Shown: one piece after another, positions 43,549 to 52,514 of the stretch
Layout: every line of letters begins with the position of its first letter
Numbering within the stretch: position 1 is the stretch's first letter
NCBI RefSeq assembly: GCF_001748145.1
Contig: NZ_BCQA01000001.1
Span: 1,795,501 to 1,859,500, forward strand
Direction: 5' to 3'
DNA from: Bosea sp. BIWAKO-01
Lineage (GTDB): Bacteria > Pseudomonadota > Alphaproteobacteria > Rhizobiales > Beijerinckiaceae
Length of the DNA stretch: 64,000 nt
Made by a program: the position numbers and the translations under genes
The notes under the pieces: generated by a model
The model's input: only the letters and a program-made list of their open reading frames with translations
Told to the model about the DNA's origin: nothing
The model's database searches: none

Positions 43549-43977
43549 CTACTCCGAAACCCGAGATCGCTTCGACCACGCTTGGCGCAAAACAAGACCA
43601 GCCGCCAGGCCGATCATGCTGCCGGCGATACTGCAGGCCGCATCAACAACCCGTGGCGTGCGGCCCGGAATCCAAAATTGGGCCAGTTCGAACCCGACGG
43701 CGCCAACGATCAGCAAGGCGGCAGACAAAGGGGCGCCCTTGCGCCCGTAGACAACCGCGAAAATTCCGCCCGTGACCGCATAGGCAAACACGTGCTCGAG
43801 CTCGGGTGGCGCCCGGGTTCTGAACTCGATGCTTCCGGGCAGGATCGAGGCAATGCCGATGAGGCAGAAGGCGCACCAGGCGACCGCCCGCCAGTGCCTC
43901 CAGCGGACGAGCCTGTCGATACCGGCGCTGCGTTGCTCCGGGTCGAGGCGGCGCGCCGAAGCGAGTTCGCCCCTCAC
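43549..43977 (-). CDS. VanZ-like family membrane protein
   Basis: A 142-residue protein with about four hydrophobic helices (AVAWCAFCLIGIASIL; AYAVTGGIFAVVYG; AALLIVGAVGFELAQFW; IAGSMIGLAAGLVL) and the VanZ-like ending FWIPGRTPRVVDAACSIAG. Such small proteins are common beside exopolysaccharide genes in rhizobia; their role is unclear. Start is GTG in a GTGA overlap with the upstream LuxR-type regulator gene, so the two are translated together. Confidence 0.8.
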   Translation of the reverse strand: MRGELASARRLDPEQRSAGIDRLVRWRHWRAVAWCAFCLIGIASILPGSIEFRTRAPPELEHVFAYAVTGGIFAVVYGRKGAPLSAALLIVGAVGFELAQFWIPGRTPRVVDAACSIAGSMIGLAAGLVLRQAWSKRSRVSE

Positions 43978-44705
43978 GGCAGGACCGCGACACGGGCAAG
44001 CAACGTGACCAACTCCGCCTGGCGCCTGGTCTGCGTCTTGGCGAAGACCGAGGCCAGCTGGGAGCGAATGGTGGTTCGGCTGAGACGCCGACTGCGGGCG
44101 ACATCCGCCGGCACATCGCCGCGCGCCATTTGAATCGCCAGGCGCGTCTCCGCCATGGTCAGGCCAAACATGCGCTGAAGCATGAAGGGATTAGGCTCCA
44201 GATGAGCATCAAGATCGAGAAGCATGACTACGCTGGTGCCGTCCGGCATGTCGTCCGCGACCTGATTGAGAACGAGAGGCGCATCGTCCTTGTCCGAAAT
44301 GACGATCCAGGTCAGCGGGCCGAGTGACGGGCGGTTCGGCGCGCGCGCGATCAATCGCTTGAAGGCGCTCGTCAGTTGGTCGAGGCCTTGAACCGAGCCC
44401 GCTTCACGGCCGAGGATCAGTCGGGCCGTGGCGTTGGCTTCGACGATCTTCCGGCGGTCCTCAAGGACAAGATAGCCACAACCGATGCGGTCGAGCATGC
44501 TCAGGGCCACGGTGCCGCGATAATTGCTCGGGGGCGCTACGCTCGCCCCGCCCTCCTCCTGGTCGAGAACTGGGGTCGCGCAAAGTGGCCCGACGAGGCC
44601 GGCATTCAAGGGCATCGCATGACGGACGGGCGCACCCCGTGGCACCGGCGCTTCGACAGATCCGCTGACCAATGACATATCGGCACTCTCCTCGATGTTC
44701 GGCAT
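43974..44705 (-). CDS. LuxR-type transcriptional regulator
   Basis: A 243-residue regulator. The C-terminal 60 residues (FGLTMAETRLAIQMARGD, VARSRRLSRTTIRSQLASVF) form a LuxR/GerE helix-turn-helix in which the usual EV.NLIA pattern is replaced. The central part (IGCGYLVLEDRRKIVEANATA) is PAS-like, suggesting a small-molecule or redox sensor. The first 60 residues are non-conserved; an ATG nine codons later is an alternative start. Coupled to the VanZ-like gene and divergent from the polymer-assembly arm. Control of the locus is inferred from position. Confidence 0.82.
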   Translation of the reverse strand: MPNIEESADMSLVSGSVEAPVPRGAPVRHAMPLNAGLVGPLCATPVLDQEEGGASVAPPSNYRGTVALSMLDRIGCGYLVLEDRRKIVEANATARLILGREAGSVQGLDQLTSAFKRLIARAPNRPSLGPLTWIVISDKDDAPLVLNQVADDMPDGTSVVMLLDLDAHLEPNPFMLQRMFGLTMAETRLAIQMARGDVPADVARSRRLSRTTIRSQLASVFAKTQTRRQAELVTLLARVAVLP

Positions 44706-44831
44706 TCCGGATCAGAGACCATCCGCCCGACCTCACTCCACAAACCATGTTGGTTGAGATGACGCGGCCACTCACAGCTCTGCTAAACTCAATTGCTGCA
44801 AGACATCGCGCACAAGGAGAGAGGATTTACT

Positions 44832-44918
44832 ATGTATTGTACTAAAATTACCTTTGATTATGTCGTAAATCTGGAAAACAATCTTATATATCATCGCACT
44901 CAGATTATATTACTATAG
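44832..44918 (+). CDS. Possible 28-residue peptide in an AT-rich segment
   Basis: ATG at 44832 follows AAGGAGAGAGGA with the final AGAGGA 6 bases upstream. The frame encodes MYCTKITFDYVVNLENNLIY and ends 8 residues later at TAG. Base composition is strikingly AT-rich against GC-rich surroundings. A leader peptide, a foreign remnant, or chance are all possible. No homologue recognised. Confidence 0.25.
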   Translation: MYCTKITFDYVVNLENNLIYHRTQIILL

Positions 44919-45416
44919 AACAATATCGGAACCATGAGGGACAATATCAGAAAACCCCCGAGCGAAAACGCATTCAAAGGAGCCGGTCAGCCTACACCCA
45001 AAGGTTAAGTTCCCGCCCCCCGAAAGGTCATGCCAGCGGGTCTGCGTACACCGGCCGCTGTCCCCGGCAAGAAAGGGCTACCCAAATTGGACTAGCGGGC
45101 TGCGTCGGGGCAGCAGGCGGGCTATGCCAGCGTAACACGGAATGCTGACGGTCGACGTGCGGCACGCGATTCGTGTGGCCAAGGTAGAGCGGTCGCTCCA
45201 GGGCCGTTTCGAAATCAACCCTGGCGGCTGCACGCACAAATTCGTGACGACCCGGAAATGCGCCGGGAGACAACACGCTCTCGCCGGTCCCTGCACAGTT
45301 GGCCGGCTGTCCGGTTTTCGCGCCCCCGGATGCTTCCGCGACGCCTCGTCCGGCGGCCCCGCCGAATGCTGGCATCCTACGCGTGCCGGCATGTGAACCG
45401 GCTGGCAGACGGGGCC

Positions 45417-45458
45417 GCGTCTGCCTCTTCTATGCAAACCATAGGATGAGGCAGACGC
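45417..45458. promoter_or_regulatory. Nested inverted repeat upstream of the polymer-assembly arm
   Basis: GCGTCTGCCTC and GAGGCAGACGC pair perfectly over 11 bp. Inside the loop, CTATG and CATAG pair over 5 bp around CAAAC. It lies about 290 bp before the glycosyltransferase start. Candidate operator for the divergent LuxR-type regulator, or an RNA hairpin in a long leader. Confidence 0.4.
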
Positions 45459-45750
45459 TGTCGGCTTCACGGCGAACACCCTGCCGCCTCAGAAGCGACG
45501 AGGCCCGCGATCGCCGGATTGTTGCCCCGACTACGCGGAACCGCACCGATGCCGTTGCCTTACGCCATTCACGTCCGGTTCCGATCCGTCATCCAAATGA
45601 ATGAGGACAGTGCAGAGCCTGCTCCATACCGTGATTTCCTACCGGATACGGTCCTGTGGGGCAGGAACGCGCCGGAAAGGTCATCAGGCCGAGCGCTTGC
45701 ACTCGGGGGTCAGGCCCCCGCAGTCCCAGTTCCTGGCAGGAGGAGTCAAA

Positions 45751-46974
45751 ATGGTTCCGCATGTGCTTTGCGTGGGAGGGGAGGACCATTCGCTGCGCAT
45801 CCCGTTCCTCGCAGCCTTGCAGGACCGCGGCTTTCGGATAACGGCAGCCTCGACCACAGATGGGGCTGCCTTCTTGCAAGCCGGCTTGGCTCATCGGCGC
45901 TATCAGTTCGACCGGTTCGACAGTCGCGGCGCGGATCTCGCGGCCATCCGCCAGCTCGCGAAGATGATCGCGGATATCGGCCCAGACATTGTCCAAACCT
46001 TCGATACCAAGCCCAATCTGCTGGCCCCCCTTGCGGTCCGGGGCAAGGTCGCCGTGGTGCGAACCATCAATGGGATGGGCTGGGTGTTCTCGTCCGAGAC
46101 GGCCCGCGCGCTCGCCCTCCGGCCGGTCTACTGCGCCTTGCAATGGCTCGCCTCCCGCTGGACCGCGGCTACGGTTTTCCAGAACCGCGACGACAAAGCC
46201 TATTTCGAGAGTCACAGGCTGGTTCGGAGGGATCGCGCTCATTTGATCCGCGGATCGGGTATCGACATTGCCGCCTTCGATCGTTCGCACGCCCGTGGCT
46301 CCGCCACTGCGGCGCTAAGGGAACAGCTCGGCCTCGGGACGGACGAGATCGTCATCACGGTCAGCAGGCTGACGCAGCAGAAGGGAATTCCGACGCTGCT
46401 GGAGGCTGCTTCGCTGGTCAGGAAAGCGCGCCCGGGTGTGCGCTTCCTGCTCGTCGGTCCACGAGAAAGTGAAGGGCCCTTCGCGGTCGCTCAGGACGAG
46501 ATAGACCGGCAGGCTCCGCATGTGATGGCGCTGGGCGCGCGGAAAGACGTGCCGGCCCTGCTCGGCCTTGCAGACCTGTTCGTCCTGCCGACGGAATATC
46601 GGGAGGGGATCCCGCGCGTTCTGCTGGAGGCCGGCCTTGCGGGCTTGCCGATCGTCACGACCGACATGCCCGGCTGCAGCGATGTGGTTACGCATCACTG
46701 GAACGGCCTCCTCGTGCCGCCGCGCAACCCGGGTGCTCTTGCCAGCCGCATCCTCGAACTCCTGGAAGACCGGCGCGGCGCGCTTGAAATGGGTGGTCGA
46801 TCCGTGGCGCTGGTTCGGCGCGAATTCGGGCTCTCGACAATCGTTGGACATTACACAGAGCTTTATCGGCAGGTTCTGTCGGAACAGGGTCGTACGGACA
46901 AGGCTGCGGGCAGGTCGCGATCACCGGTTCTGGAGGGGGCCAGCGCGCTCCGCGGTGTCGGAGAAGGGGAATGA
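45751..46974 (+). CDS. Family 4 glycosyltransferase
   Basis: A 407-residue GT-B glycosyltransferase that would add a sugar to the lipid-linked repeat unit. ITVSRLTQQKGIPTLLEAA begins the C-terminal nucleotide-sugar domain, and the GT4 signature is LPTEYREGIPRVLLEAGLAG with the E-x7-E pattern. The N-terminal domain has TFDTKPNLLAPLA. ATG at 45751 is preferred because AGGAGGAG sits 6 bases upstream; an ATG 50 codons earlier has no such site. First gene of the rightward arm; the next gene starts in its stop (ATGA). Confidence 0.88.
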   Translation: MVPHVLCVGGEDHSLRIPFLAALQDRGFRITAASTTDGAAFLQAGLAHRRYQFDRFDSRGADLAAIRQLAKMIADIGPDIVQTFDTKPNLLAPLAVRGKVAVVRTINGMGWVFSSETARALALRPVYCALQWLASRWTAATVFQNRDDKAYFESHRLVRRDRAHLIRGSGIDIAAFDRSHARGSATAALREQLGLGTDEIVITVSRLTQQKGIPTLLEAASLVRKARPGVRFLLVGPRESEGPFAVAQDEIDRQAPHVMALGARKDVPALLGLADLFVLPTEYREGIPRVLLEAGLAGLPIVTTDMPGCSDVVTHHWNGLLVPPRNPGALASRILELLEDRRGALEMGGRSVALVRREFGLSTIVGHYTELYRQVLSEQGRTDKAAGRSRSPVLEGASALRGVGEGE

Positions 46975-48224
46975 TCCGAAATGCGCTCCTCGGAGCGGGG
47001 CTCGTGCTCTCTTCCGCATCGCAGCTCCGCCTTCCCGGCCTGCCGATCGGCTTAGGCGAGCTCTGCCTCGCGCTCTGGATCGGCCTGTCGGCGACCCGAT
47101 TTCTGGCCGGGTACCCGATGGCGGCCAGTTCCGCCTTGACCCGTCTGAGCGGATTCTGGGCCGTGTTCGCGCTCACCTTGGGCATAGGCGCGTGCATTGG
47201 ACTTCTCTTCGATCCGCTGATCGACGTCGGCGCCATGGTGCATGACTCCACGGCCTATCTGCTCATGGCCTGCATGACGATATTGTCCATGGCCGAACCA
47301 GACAGTGACAACCGCCTGCGGCAGACGGCCTGGTTCGTCATCGTCTTCGGCAATATCGGCCTCGCGCTGCAGATTGCCCTCGGCTGGGGACTGCTTCCTC
47401 AGGGCTCGCTCGATCCATGGTACTGGGACCGCTTTCGCGGCTGGTCCGAGAACCCCAACCAGGCTGCGCTCTATTGCGCCGTGTTTGGCCCGCTCGCGCT
47501 CCATCTGGCGATGAGCGCGGAGACGGGTTTCGGCCGCGTCTCCGGCTTCGCTTTGGCGGTCCTGCCCGTGGTCTTCGGGCGATTGACGAAGAGCGACGCC
47601 TTCCTGGGTGCGACGGTCGTCTCGAGCACGTTCCTGATCGGGTTGCGGCTGCGGACCTGGCTGGCCATGCCTGGATACAGCATGCGTTACATCGCAGCTG
47701 TCCTCTTCATCCTGGCAGCCCCGCCCACCGCGATCGCACTGTTGCCCTACGGCGTCGCCGCGGCCGATGAGGCTGAGGATTTCGCCAAAAGCCTGGCCAA
47801 GGACAAGGGCGGGGACGGTACCGTAGCCACAGCCAATCTGCGGTTTCTGCTTTGGCAGCAAGCACTGCTGAAAGGGTTGGGGTCGGCCTCCCTGGGCCTC
47901 GGTCCGGGGCCTCATTCCGAACGCCCCACAGGTCCCAACCCGCAGAACCTGCCCGGCCCGTTCGAGGCCCACAGCACGCCCCTGGACCTGTACACCCAAG
48001 GAGGCGTACTCGGCCTCGCCACTCTGGCGTGGCTCGTCGGCAGTACCCTCTTGCTGACGCTGCGCGCCCGGTTCGATGCCCTCTCGGCACTGATCTGCTC
48101 TGTGGCCGTGTTCAGCATCAGCCACTTCATTCTTCGCCATCCGATCTTCTGGTTCGCCCTCGCCCTGTGTTTGGCCGAGGGCAGCACACGAAGGCGGACG
48201 GCGTCCGCTCACTACGGGAGATGA
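46971..48224 (+). CDS. O-antigen ligase/Wzy-like polysaccharide polymerase
   Basis: A 417-residue polytopic membrane protein with roughly ten hydrophobic segments. The periplasmic loop holds RFRGWSENPNQAAL and later FEAHSTPLDLYTQGGVLGL, the arrangement seen in Wzy_C/O-antigen-ligase proteins, where an Arg and a His after the loop are catalytic. It would polymerise repeat units in the periplasm. ATGA overlap with the glycosyltransferase; AsnB follows after 4 bases. Confidence 0.8.
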   Translation: MIRNALLGAGLVLSSASQLRLPGLPIGLGELCLALWIGLSATRFLAGYPMAASSALTRLSGFWAVFALTLGIGACIGLLFDPLIDVGAMVHDSTAYLLMACMTILSMAEPDSDNRLRQTAWFVIVFGNIGLALQIALGWGLLPQGSLDPWYWDRFRGWSENPNQAALYCAVFGPLALHLAMSAETGFGRVSGFALAVLPVVFGRLTKSDAFLGATVVSSTFLIGLRLRTWLAMPGYSMRYIAAVLFILAAPPTAIALLPYGVAAADEAEDFAKSLAKDKGGDGTVATANLRFLLWQQALLKGLGSASLGLGPGPHSERPTGPNPQNLPGPFEAHSTPLDLYTQGGVLGLATLAWLVGSTLLLTLRARFDALSALICSVAVFSISHFILRHPIFWFALALCLAEGSTRRRTASAHYGR

Positions 48225-48228
48225 CAGG

Positions 48229-50223
48229 ATGTGCGGGATTGCGGGTATCTTTCTGCCCCCCGACGCTGCGGACCCCGGGTTGCTGAGTGCGATCAGGCCG
48301 ATGACGGCTTCCATTCGCCATCGCGGGCCCGACAGCGACGGGTTTTGGAGTGACCGCGAGGCCGGCGTCGCGCTGGGTCATCGACGCCTCGCAATCGTCG
48401 ACCTGACCGAGGGCGGGCACCAGCCGATGCTTTCCCATAGCGGACGGCTGGTCATGACCTTCAACGGCGAGGTCTACAATTTCCAAGCCCTGCGCCGCGA
48501 ACTCGAAGATCTGGGGCATAGCTTCCGTGGAGGCAGCGACACCGAGGTGATGCTCGGCGCGATCGAAAGCTGGGGTCTGGAAAGGGCGCTCCAGCGCTTC
48601 ACAGGTATGTTCGCACTCGGCCTCTGGGACAGAAGGGCGCGTGTTCTCCATCTGGTCCGAGATCGGATGGGGAAGAAGCCGCTCTACATCGCGCGCATCG
48701 GACGTGCCCTGGTGTTTGCTTCCGAGTTGAAGGCAATTCGTATGTTTCCGGGCTTTCAAGCCCGGATCGATCGGGAGGCTGTGGCCGCCATGCTGGCGCG
48801 CGGCACGATGCCGGATCGGTGCTGCATCTGGCACGATGTGTTCAAGCTGCCCCCTGGAGCCATGCTGTCAGTGAGCGCCGACGAGATCGCCGACGCTCCC
48901 GACACAGCAACTCTCAAGTCGAGGATCCACCAGTGGTGGTCCCTGGCTGCCGTAGCCGAAGAGGGGCGGAAGAATCCGTTCGTTTCCGACGATGTCGCAC
49001 TGGTCGCGGAGCTTGACGAACTGCTTCGTCTCACCGTGCGCGAGCGGATGGTCGCCGACGTTCCGCTCGGCGCATTCCTCTCCGGAGGAATCGACAGCTC
49101 GACCGTCGTCGCGCTGATGCAGGCCCAGTCCAACAGGCCGGTGCGCACGTTCACGATTGCATTTCGCGAACGAGGCTATGACGAGTCGGCCGAGGCCGGT
49201 CGTATCGCTCGGCACATCGGGACAGATCATACGGAGCTGCACCTGACGCCGGCGGAGGCGCGCGAGGTCATCCCAGAATTGCCACGCATCTGGGACGAGC
49301 CATTCGCCGACTCGTCGCAAATCCCGACCCTGCTCGTCTCCCGCCTCGCTCGCAGCGACGTGACCGTGGCTCTGTCGGGCGATGGTGGCGACGAATGCTT
49401 TGCCGGCTACTCCAGGCATTTTCTTGCGGTGCGGCTGGCTTCTCTGCTTGGCATGCCCCCAATTCTCCGCCGCACCGCTGCAGATTTCCTCGTTCACCTG
49501 GCGAATGGCGCAAGCGAGGAGATCGTCAATCGGCTGCCGGTGCCGGACGGGCTGAGGCGCTCGCTGCGCGGCGACCGCCTGAGGCGTCTTTCCGATCTTT
49601 TCGCCGCAAACGGAGACCGGGAAATCTACCGGCGGCTGACGCGTGTCTCGGAGCTGACCCTGGCGCGCGACGCCGAAGCGGCCGAGCCCGATGCTCCCGT
49701 CCTCGACGACCTGGTGTCGCAACTGATCTTTCGGGACATGACCGGATATCTGACGAGCGACATTCTGGTGAAGCTCGACCGGGCAAGCATGGCGACGAGC
49801 CTGGAAGCCCGCTGTCCGCTTTTGGATCATCGCGTCGTCGAATTCGCCTGGCGCCTGCCGACAGCGGTCAAGGTGCGCCACGGCCAGGGCAAGTGGATCC
49901 TGCGACAGGTTCTTGCGCGCTACTTGCCCCGGCACCTGTTCGAGCGCCCCAAGCAGGGCTTCGACGTGCCTGTCGGTGCCTGGCTGAAGGGCCCGCTACG
50001 GGCCTGGGCAGCCGACTTGCTGACCGAATCGCGGCTGCGGCGCCATGATCTTCTCGACGCGGGGGCGGTCCAGGCGTGCTGGGCGGAGCACCTGAGCGGC
50101 CGTCGCGACCATTCGCAGGCGCTTTGGGCCGTGCTGATGCTCGAGGCCTGGCTCGACGAAGTCGCAGGTCCGCCAGCCACCACACCGGTCGGTGAATTCG
50201 ACCTCGCATTGCAGGGGAGCTGA
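48229..50223 (+). CDS. asnB: Asparagine synthase-type glutamine amidotransferase
   Basis: A 664-residue AsnB-family enzyme. The mature nucleophile Cys2 is in MCGIAGIF, RHRGPDSDGFW and FNGEVYNF complete the glutaminase site, and the synthetase PP-loop is FLSGGIDSSTV near residue 285. Members inside polysaccharide loci often amidate uronic acids or other acidic sugars rather than aspartate; that is likely here but not provable. GGGAG precedes the ATG. The next gene begins 2 bases after the stop. Confidence 0.88.
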   Translation: MCGIAGIFLPPDAADPGLLSAIRPMTASIRHRGPDSDGFWSDREAGVALGHRRLAIVDLTEGGHQPMLSHSGRLVMTFNGEVYNFQALRRELEDLGHSFRGGSDTEVMLGAIESWGLERALQRFTGMFALGLWDRRARVLHLVRDRMGKKPLYIARIGRALVFASELKAIRMFPGFQARIDREAVAAMLARGTMPDRCCIWHDVFKLPPGAMLSVSADEIADAPDTATLKSRIHQWWSLAAVAEEGRKNPFVSDDVALVAELDELLRLTVRERMVADVPLGAFLSGGIDSSTVVALMQAQSNRPVRTFTIAFRERGYDESAEAGRIARHIGTDHTELHLTPAEAREVIPELPRIWDEPFADSSQIPTLLVSRLARSDVTVALSGDGGDECFAGYSRHFLAVRLASLLGMPPILRRTAADFLVHLANGASEEIVNRLPVPDGLRRSLRGDRLRRLSDLFAANGDREIYRRLTRVSELTLARDAEAAEPDAPVLDDLVSQLIFRDMTGYLTSDILVKLDRASMATSLEARCPLLDHRVVEFAWRLPTAVKVRHGQGKWILRQVLARYLPRHLFERPKQGFDVPVGAWLKGPLRAWAADLLTESRLRRHDLLDAGAVQACWAEHLSGRRDHSQALWAVLMLEAWLDEVAGPPATTPVGEFDLALQGS

Positions 50224-50225
50224 CG

Positions 50226-52481
50226 ATGGAAGCGTTGACCGGCAAGGGCCAGCGGTTCATCGCGACGGCACGACCTTCGGATCTGCCGCCACTCGAACCG
50301 ACGACGCGGATAACCAGGCCGATCATTGGATCGGCGCCAGGCCCGCTGCCATTCCAGCGGATCGTCCACGCGCTGTCGAGGCGGCGGGGTTTGATCCTCG
50401 CAATGATGCTACTCGGCGGCGGAGGGGTCGCAATCGTTGGCCTGATCATGTCGCCCGCCTATACGGCAACGACGCAAATCGTCGTCGATCGCGCCTCGGA
50501 AGGGTCGAGTGGCACATCCCAGGCCTCTCAAGCCATCGACGATGCGGCGATCGACACGCACTTGGCCGTGCTTTCCTCCGATGCGCATCTGCGACGGGTC
50601 GCTTCGGCGCTCCTTCTCGCCCATGAGGAAGGGGTGGCGGCAGGCAACCAACCGGATTCCTGGCTGCACCGTGTCCAGGATGGGCTCGGTGCCGCCTGGT
50701 CGTTTATCACGCAGCCGTTCAAGCGTAGCTCCGACAGCCAATCCCCCGACAGTAACGAAAGCGCGCTGGCCCAGCAGCTGAAGCGCTCCGTCAAGATCGG
50801 CCAAGAGCGGCGTTCGAGAGTCTTGTCTGTTGTTGCAACCGATTCCGATCCGCGACGTGCAGCCGAGATCGCGAACACCGTCGCGCATGTCTACATCGAG
50901 GATACTGCGCAACGAAAGCGCACCGATGCGGAGCAGCTTGTGGTTTGGCTCGCCAAGCGCGTTCCCGAAATGAGGTTGGAGGTGGCGCGTGCCGAAGAGG
51001 AGCTGCAGGCCTACCGCTTGCTCCATGGCGCAACGGTCGATGGCACCCCTGATGTAACCGGCCAGCAAATCGCACAGCTGGCCCGGCAGTTGGCCCTGGC
51101 CAAGTCCGATTTCGCCGCGACGCAACAACGGCTGAACCGGTTCAACGACTTGCGCCAGCGCGGCGCACCCACCGCCGCCCTTGCGGATGCATTGGGATCA
51201 GCGAGTCTGGCCGAGTTCGCCCACAGCGAAGCAACCCCAGCGACCGTCGGTCAGGAGCCTCAGCCGGAGGCGCGCCGGGAAGCGGACCGTGTAACGGAGC
51301 AGGCGATCGATCAGGCGCTCAGCCAAGTCGAGACCGACGGTCGCATTCTCCAGGCTCAGGCCAGATCAATCGAGGAGCGGCTGCAGTCCCTGAAGGCGGC
51401 GGCGACCGAAACCGCGGCCAGCATGTCCGGATTGCGGGCTCTCGAGCGTCAGGCGGCCGCGGTAGCCCAGCTTTACGATGCCCTTCTGAGCCGTCAGCAG
51501 CAGGCGAACGAACAGGTCCAACTCATTCAGCCGGACGTCCGGGTAATGGCCTCGGCGTGGCCGCCGGAAAGGCCAAGTTCGATTCACCCGGCCTTCCTCA
51601 TTCCGCCCGGCGTGATGGTCTTCGGCATTATGGGCGTCCTGCTTGCGCTCGGCATCGACAGACTTGATCATACCCTTCGCAGCACGGATGAAGCCGCCGA
51701 GGCGCTGGGCGTTCCTTGCCTCGGGCAGGTCCCGCAGGTCACGCTCCGGCACGCAAAGCGGATCGAGGATCTGCTGCGGCAGAAGCCTCAATCAATCTAT
51801 GCGCGGTCAATCCGCTCATTGCTGATCTCCGTGTTGCCCAGGGGCTCCGGCAGCTTCGCGTCGAAGATCATCCTTGTCAGCTCCGCCCTTCCGGGCGAAG
51901 GCAAGACCACGGTCGCGCGGAGCCTTGTCCTCTCGGCGGCGCGCCTTCGACTGCGCGTACTCCTGATCGACCTCGGCGAACCAAGCGGACTCCCTGAACG
52001 GGACATCGTGACGATGGCGCGCGCCGCCGCCCCCGGCGTCGATCTCGTCGACGTCCTGAGCCGCGGCCGACCGATCGCCGAAGCGGTGGAGCACCTTCCT
52101 GAGCTTGGGGTCGACTACATTCCGCCGCCTCGACTCGATGGCAACCTGCTTCATTTCCTCGCAAACCCGCAGGTTCCGCACTGGCTTGATCAGTTCCGCG
52201 AGACCTACGACTTCATCGTGATCGATGGACCTGCAGCGGTCGATCGGCTGGAAGCGAGTTTTCTCGCGGGCTGGGCCGATCAGGTACTGCTCGTGGTGCG
52301 CTGGGCACAGACCGGCCGGGAAATGGCGCAAAGTGCGCTGCGGCTCGTCGGCGGCGCTCCGGGGGCCGACGCCGATGGCGCTCCCCGCGTGGCGTCGGTG
52401 CTGACCTGGGTCGATACCGAGCGCGATGCCGGTTTCCATTTCAAGGACATCCGCGGCTTCAAGAGCTGGCGTCGGTCATGA
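50226..52481 (+). CDS. Wzz/Wzc-type chain-length protein with BY-kinase-like domain
   Basis: A 751-residue inner-membrane protein. The Wzz domain starts around residues 37-70 with the first membrane helix (LILAMMLLGGGGVAIVGLIM), long periplasmic coiled coils follow (about 200-420), and the second helix is near 455-480. The cytoplasmic domain has Walker A SALPGEGKTTVA and Walker B YDFIVIDGPA. Two oddities: the Walker A' region reads LLIDLGEPSGLPE instead of the usual LLIDxDxRxP, and the C-terminus (GFKSWRRS) has no tyrosine cluster. It may control chain length without autophosphorylation. Confidence 0.82.
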   Translation: MEALTGKGQRFIATARPSDLPPLEPTTRITRPIIGSAPGPLPFQRIVHALSRRRGLILAMMLLGGGGVAIVGLIMSPAYTATTQIVVDRASEGSSGTSQASQAIDDAAIDTHLAVLSSDAHLRRVASALLLAHEEGVAAGNQPDSWLHRVQDGLGAAWSFITQPFKRSSDSQSPDSNESALAQQLKRSVKIGQERRSRVLSVVATDSDPRRAAEIANTVAHVYIEDTAQRKRTDAEQLVVWLAKRVPEMRLEVARAEEELQAYRLLHGATVDGTPDVTGQQIAQLARQLALAKSDFAATQQRLNRFNDLRQRGAPTAALADALGSASLAEFAHSEATPATVGQEPQPEARREADRVTEQAIDQALSQVETDGRILQAQARSIEERLQSLKAAATETAASMSGLRALERQAAAVAQLYDALLSRQQQANEQVQLIQPDVRVMASAWPPERPSSIHPAFLIPPGVMVFGIMGVLLALGIDRLDHTLRSTDEAAEALGVPCLGQVPQVTLRHAKRIEDLLRQKPQSIYARSIRSLLISVLPRGSGSFASKIILVSSALPGEGKTTVARSLVLSAARLRLRVLLIDLGEPSGLPERDIVTMARAAAPGVDLVDVLSRGRPIAEAVEHLPELGVDYIPPPRLDGNLLHFLANPQVPHWLDQFRETYDFIVIDGPAAVDRLEASFLAGWADQVLLVVRWAQTGREMAQSALRLVGGAPGADADGAPRVASVLTWVDTERDAGFHFKDIRGFKSWRRS

Positions 52482-52514
52482 TCGATTACAGCCACAACGC
52501 TGGGTATTGATCTG

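Larger units (their letters stand above)
44706..45750. other. Long regulatory gap of the exopolysaccharide locus
   Basis: About 1,050 bases between the LuxR-type regulator and the glycosyltransferase arm. It holds an unusually AT-rich island (about 44770-44960) with a 28-codon frame, then GC-rich sequence with an 11-bp inverted repeat at 45417-45458. No full-size gene is recognised. Promoters for both divergent arms are expected here. Confidence 0.5.

Noticed and set aside
45028..45479. Leftward frames in the gap before the glycosyltransferase
   Set aside because: Two overlapping frames with Pro/Arg-rich content, no ribosome site and no motif; treated as non-coding.
47052..48314. Long leftward open frame (about 420 codons) opposite the Wzy-like gene
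   Set aside because: Composition is Arg/Gly/Gln-rich without motif, and it lies fully antisense to a clear polymerase gene; a GC-rich codon shadow.
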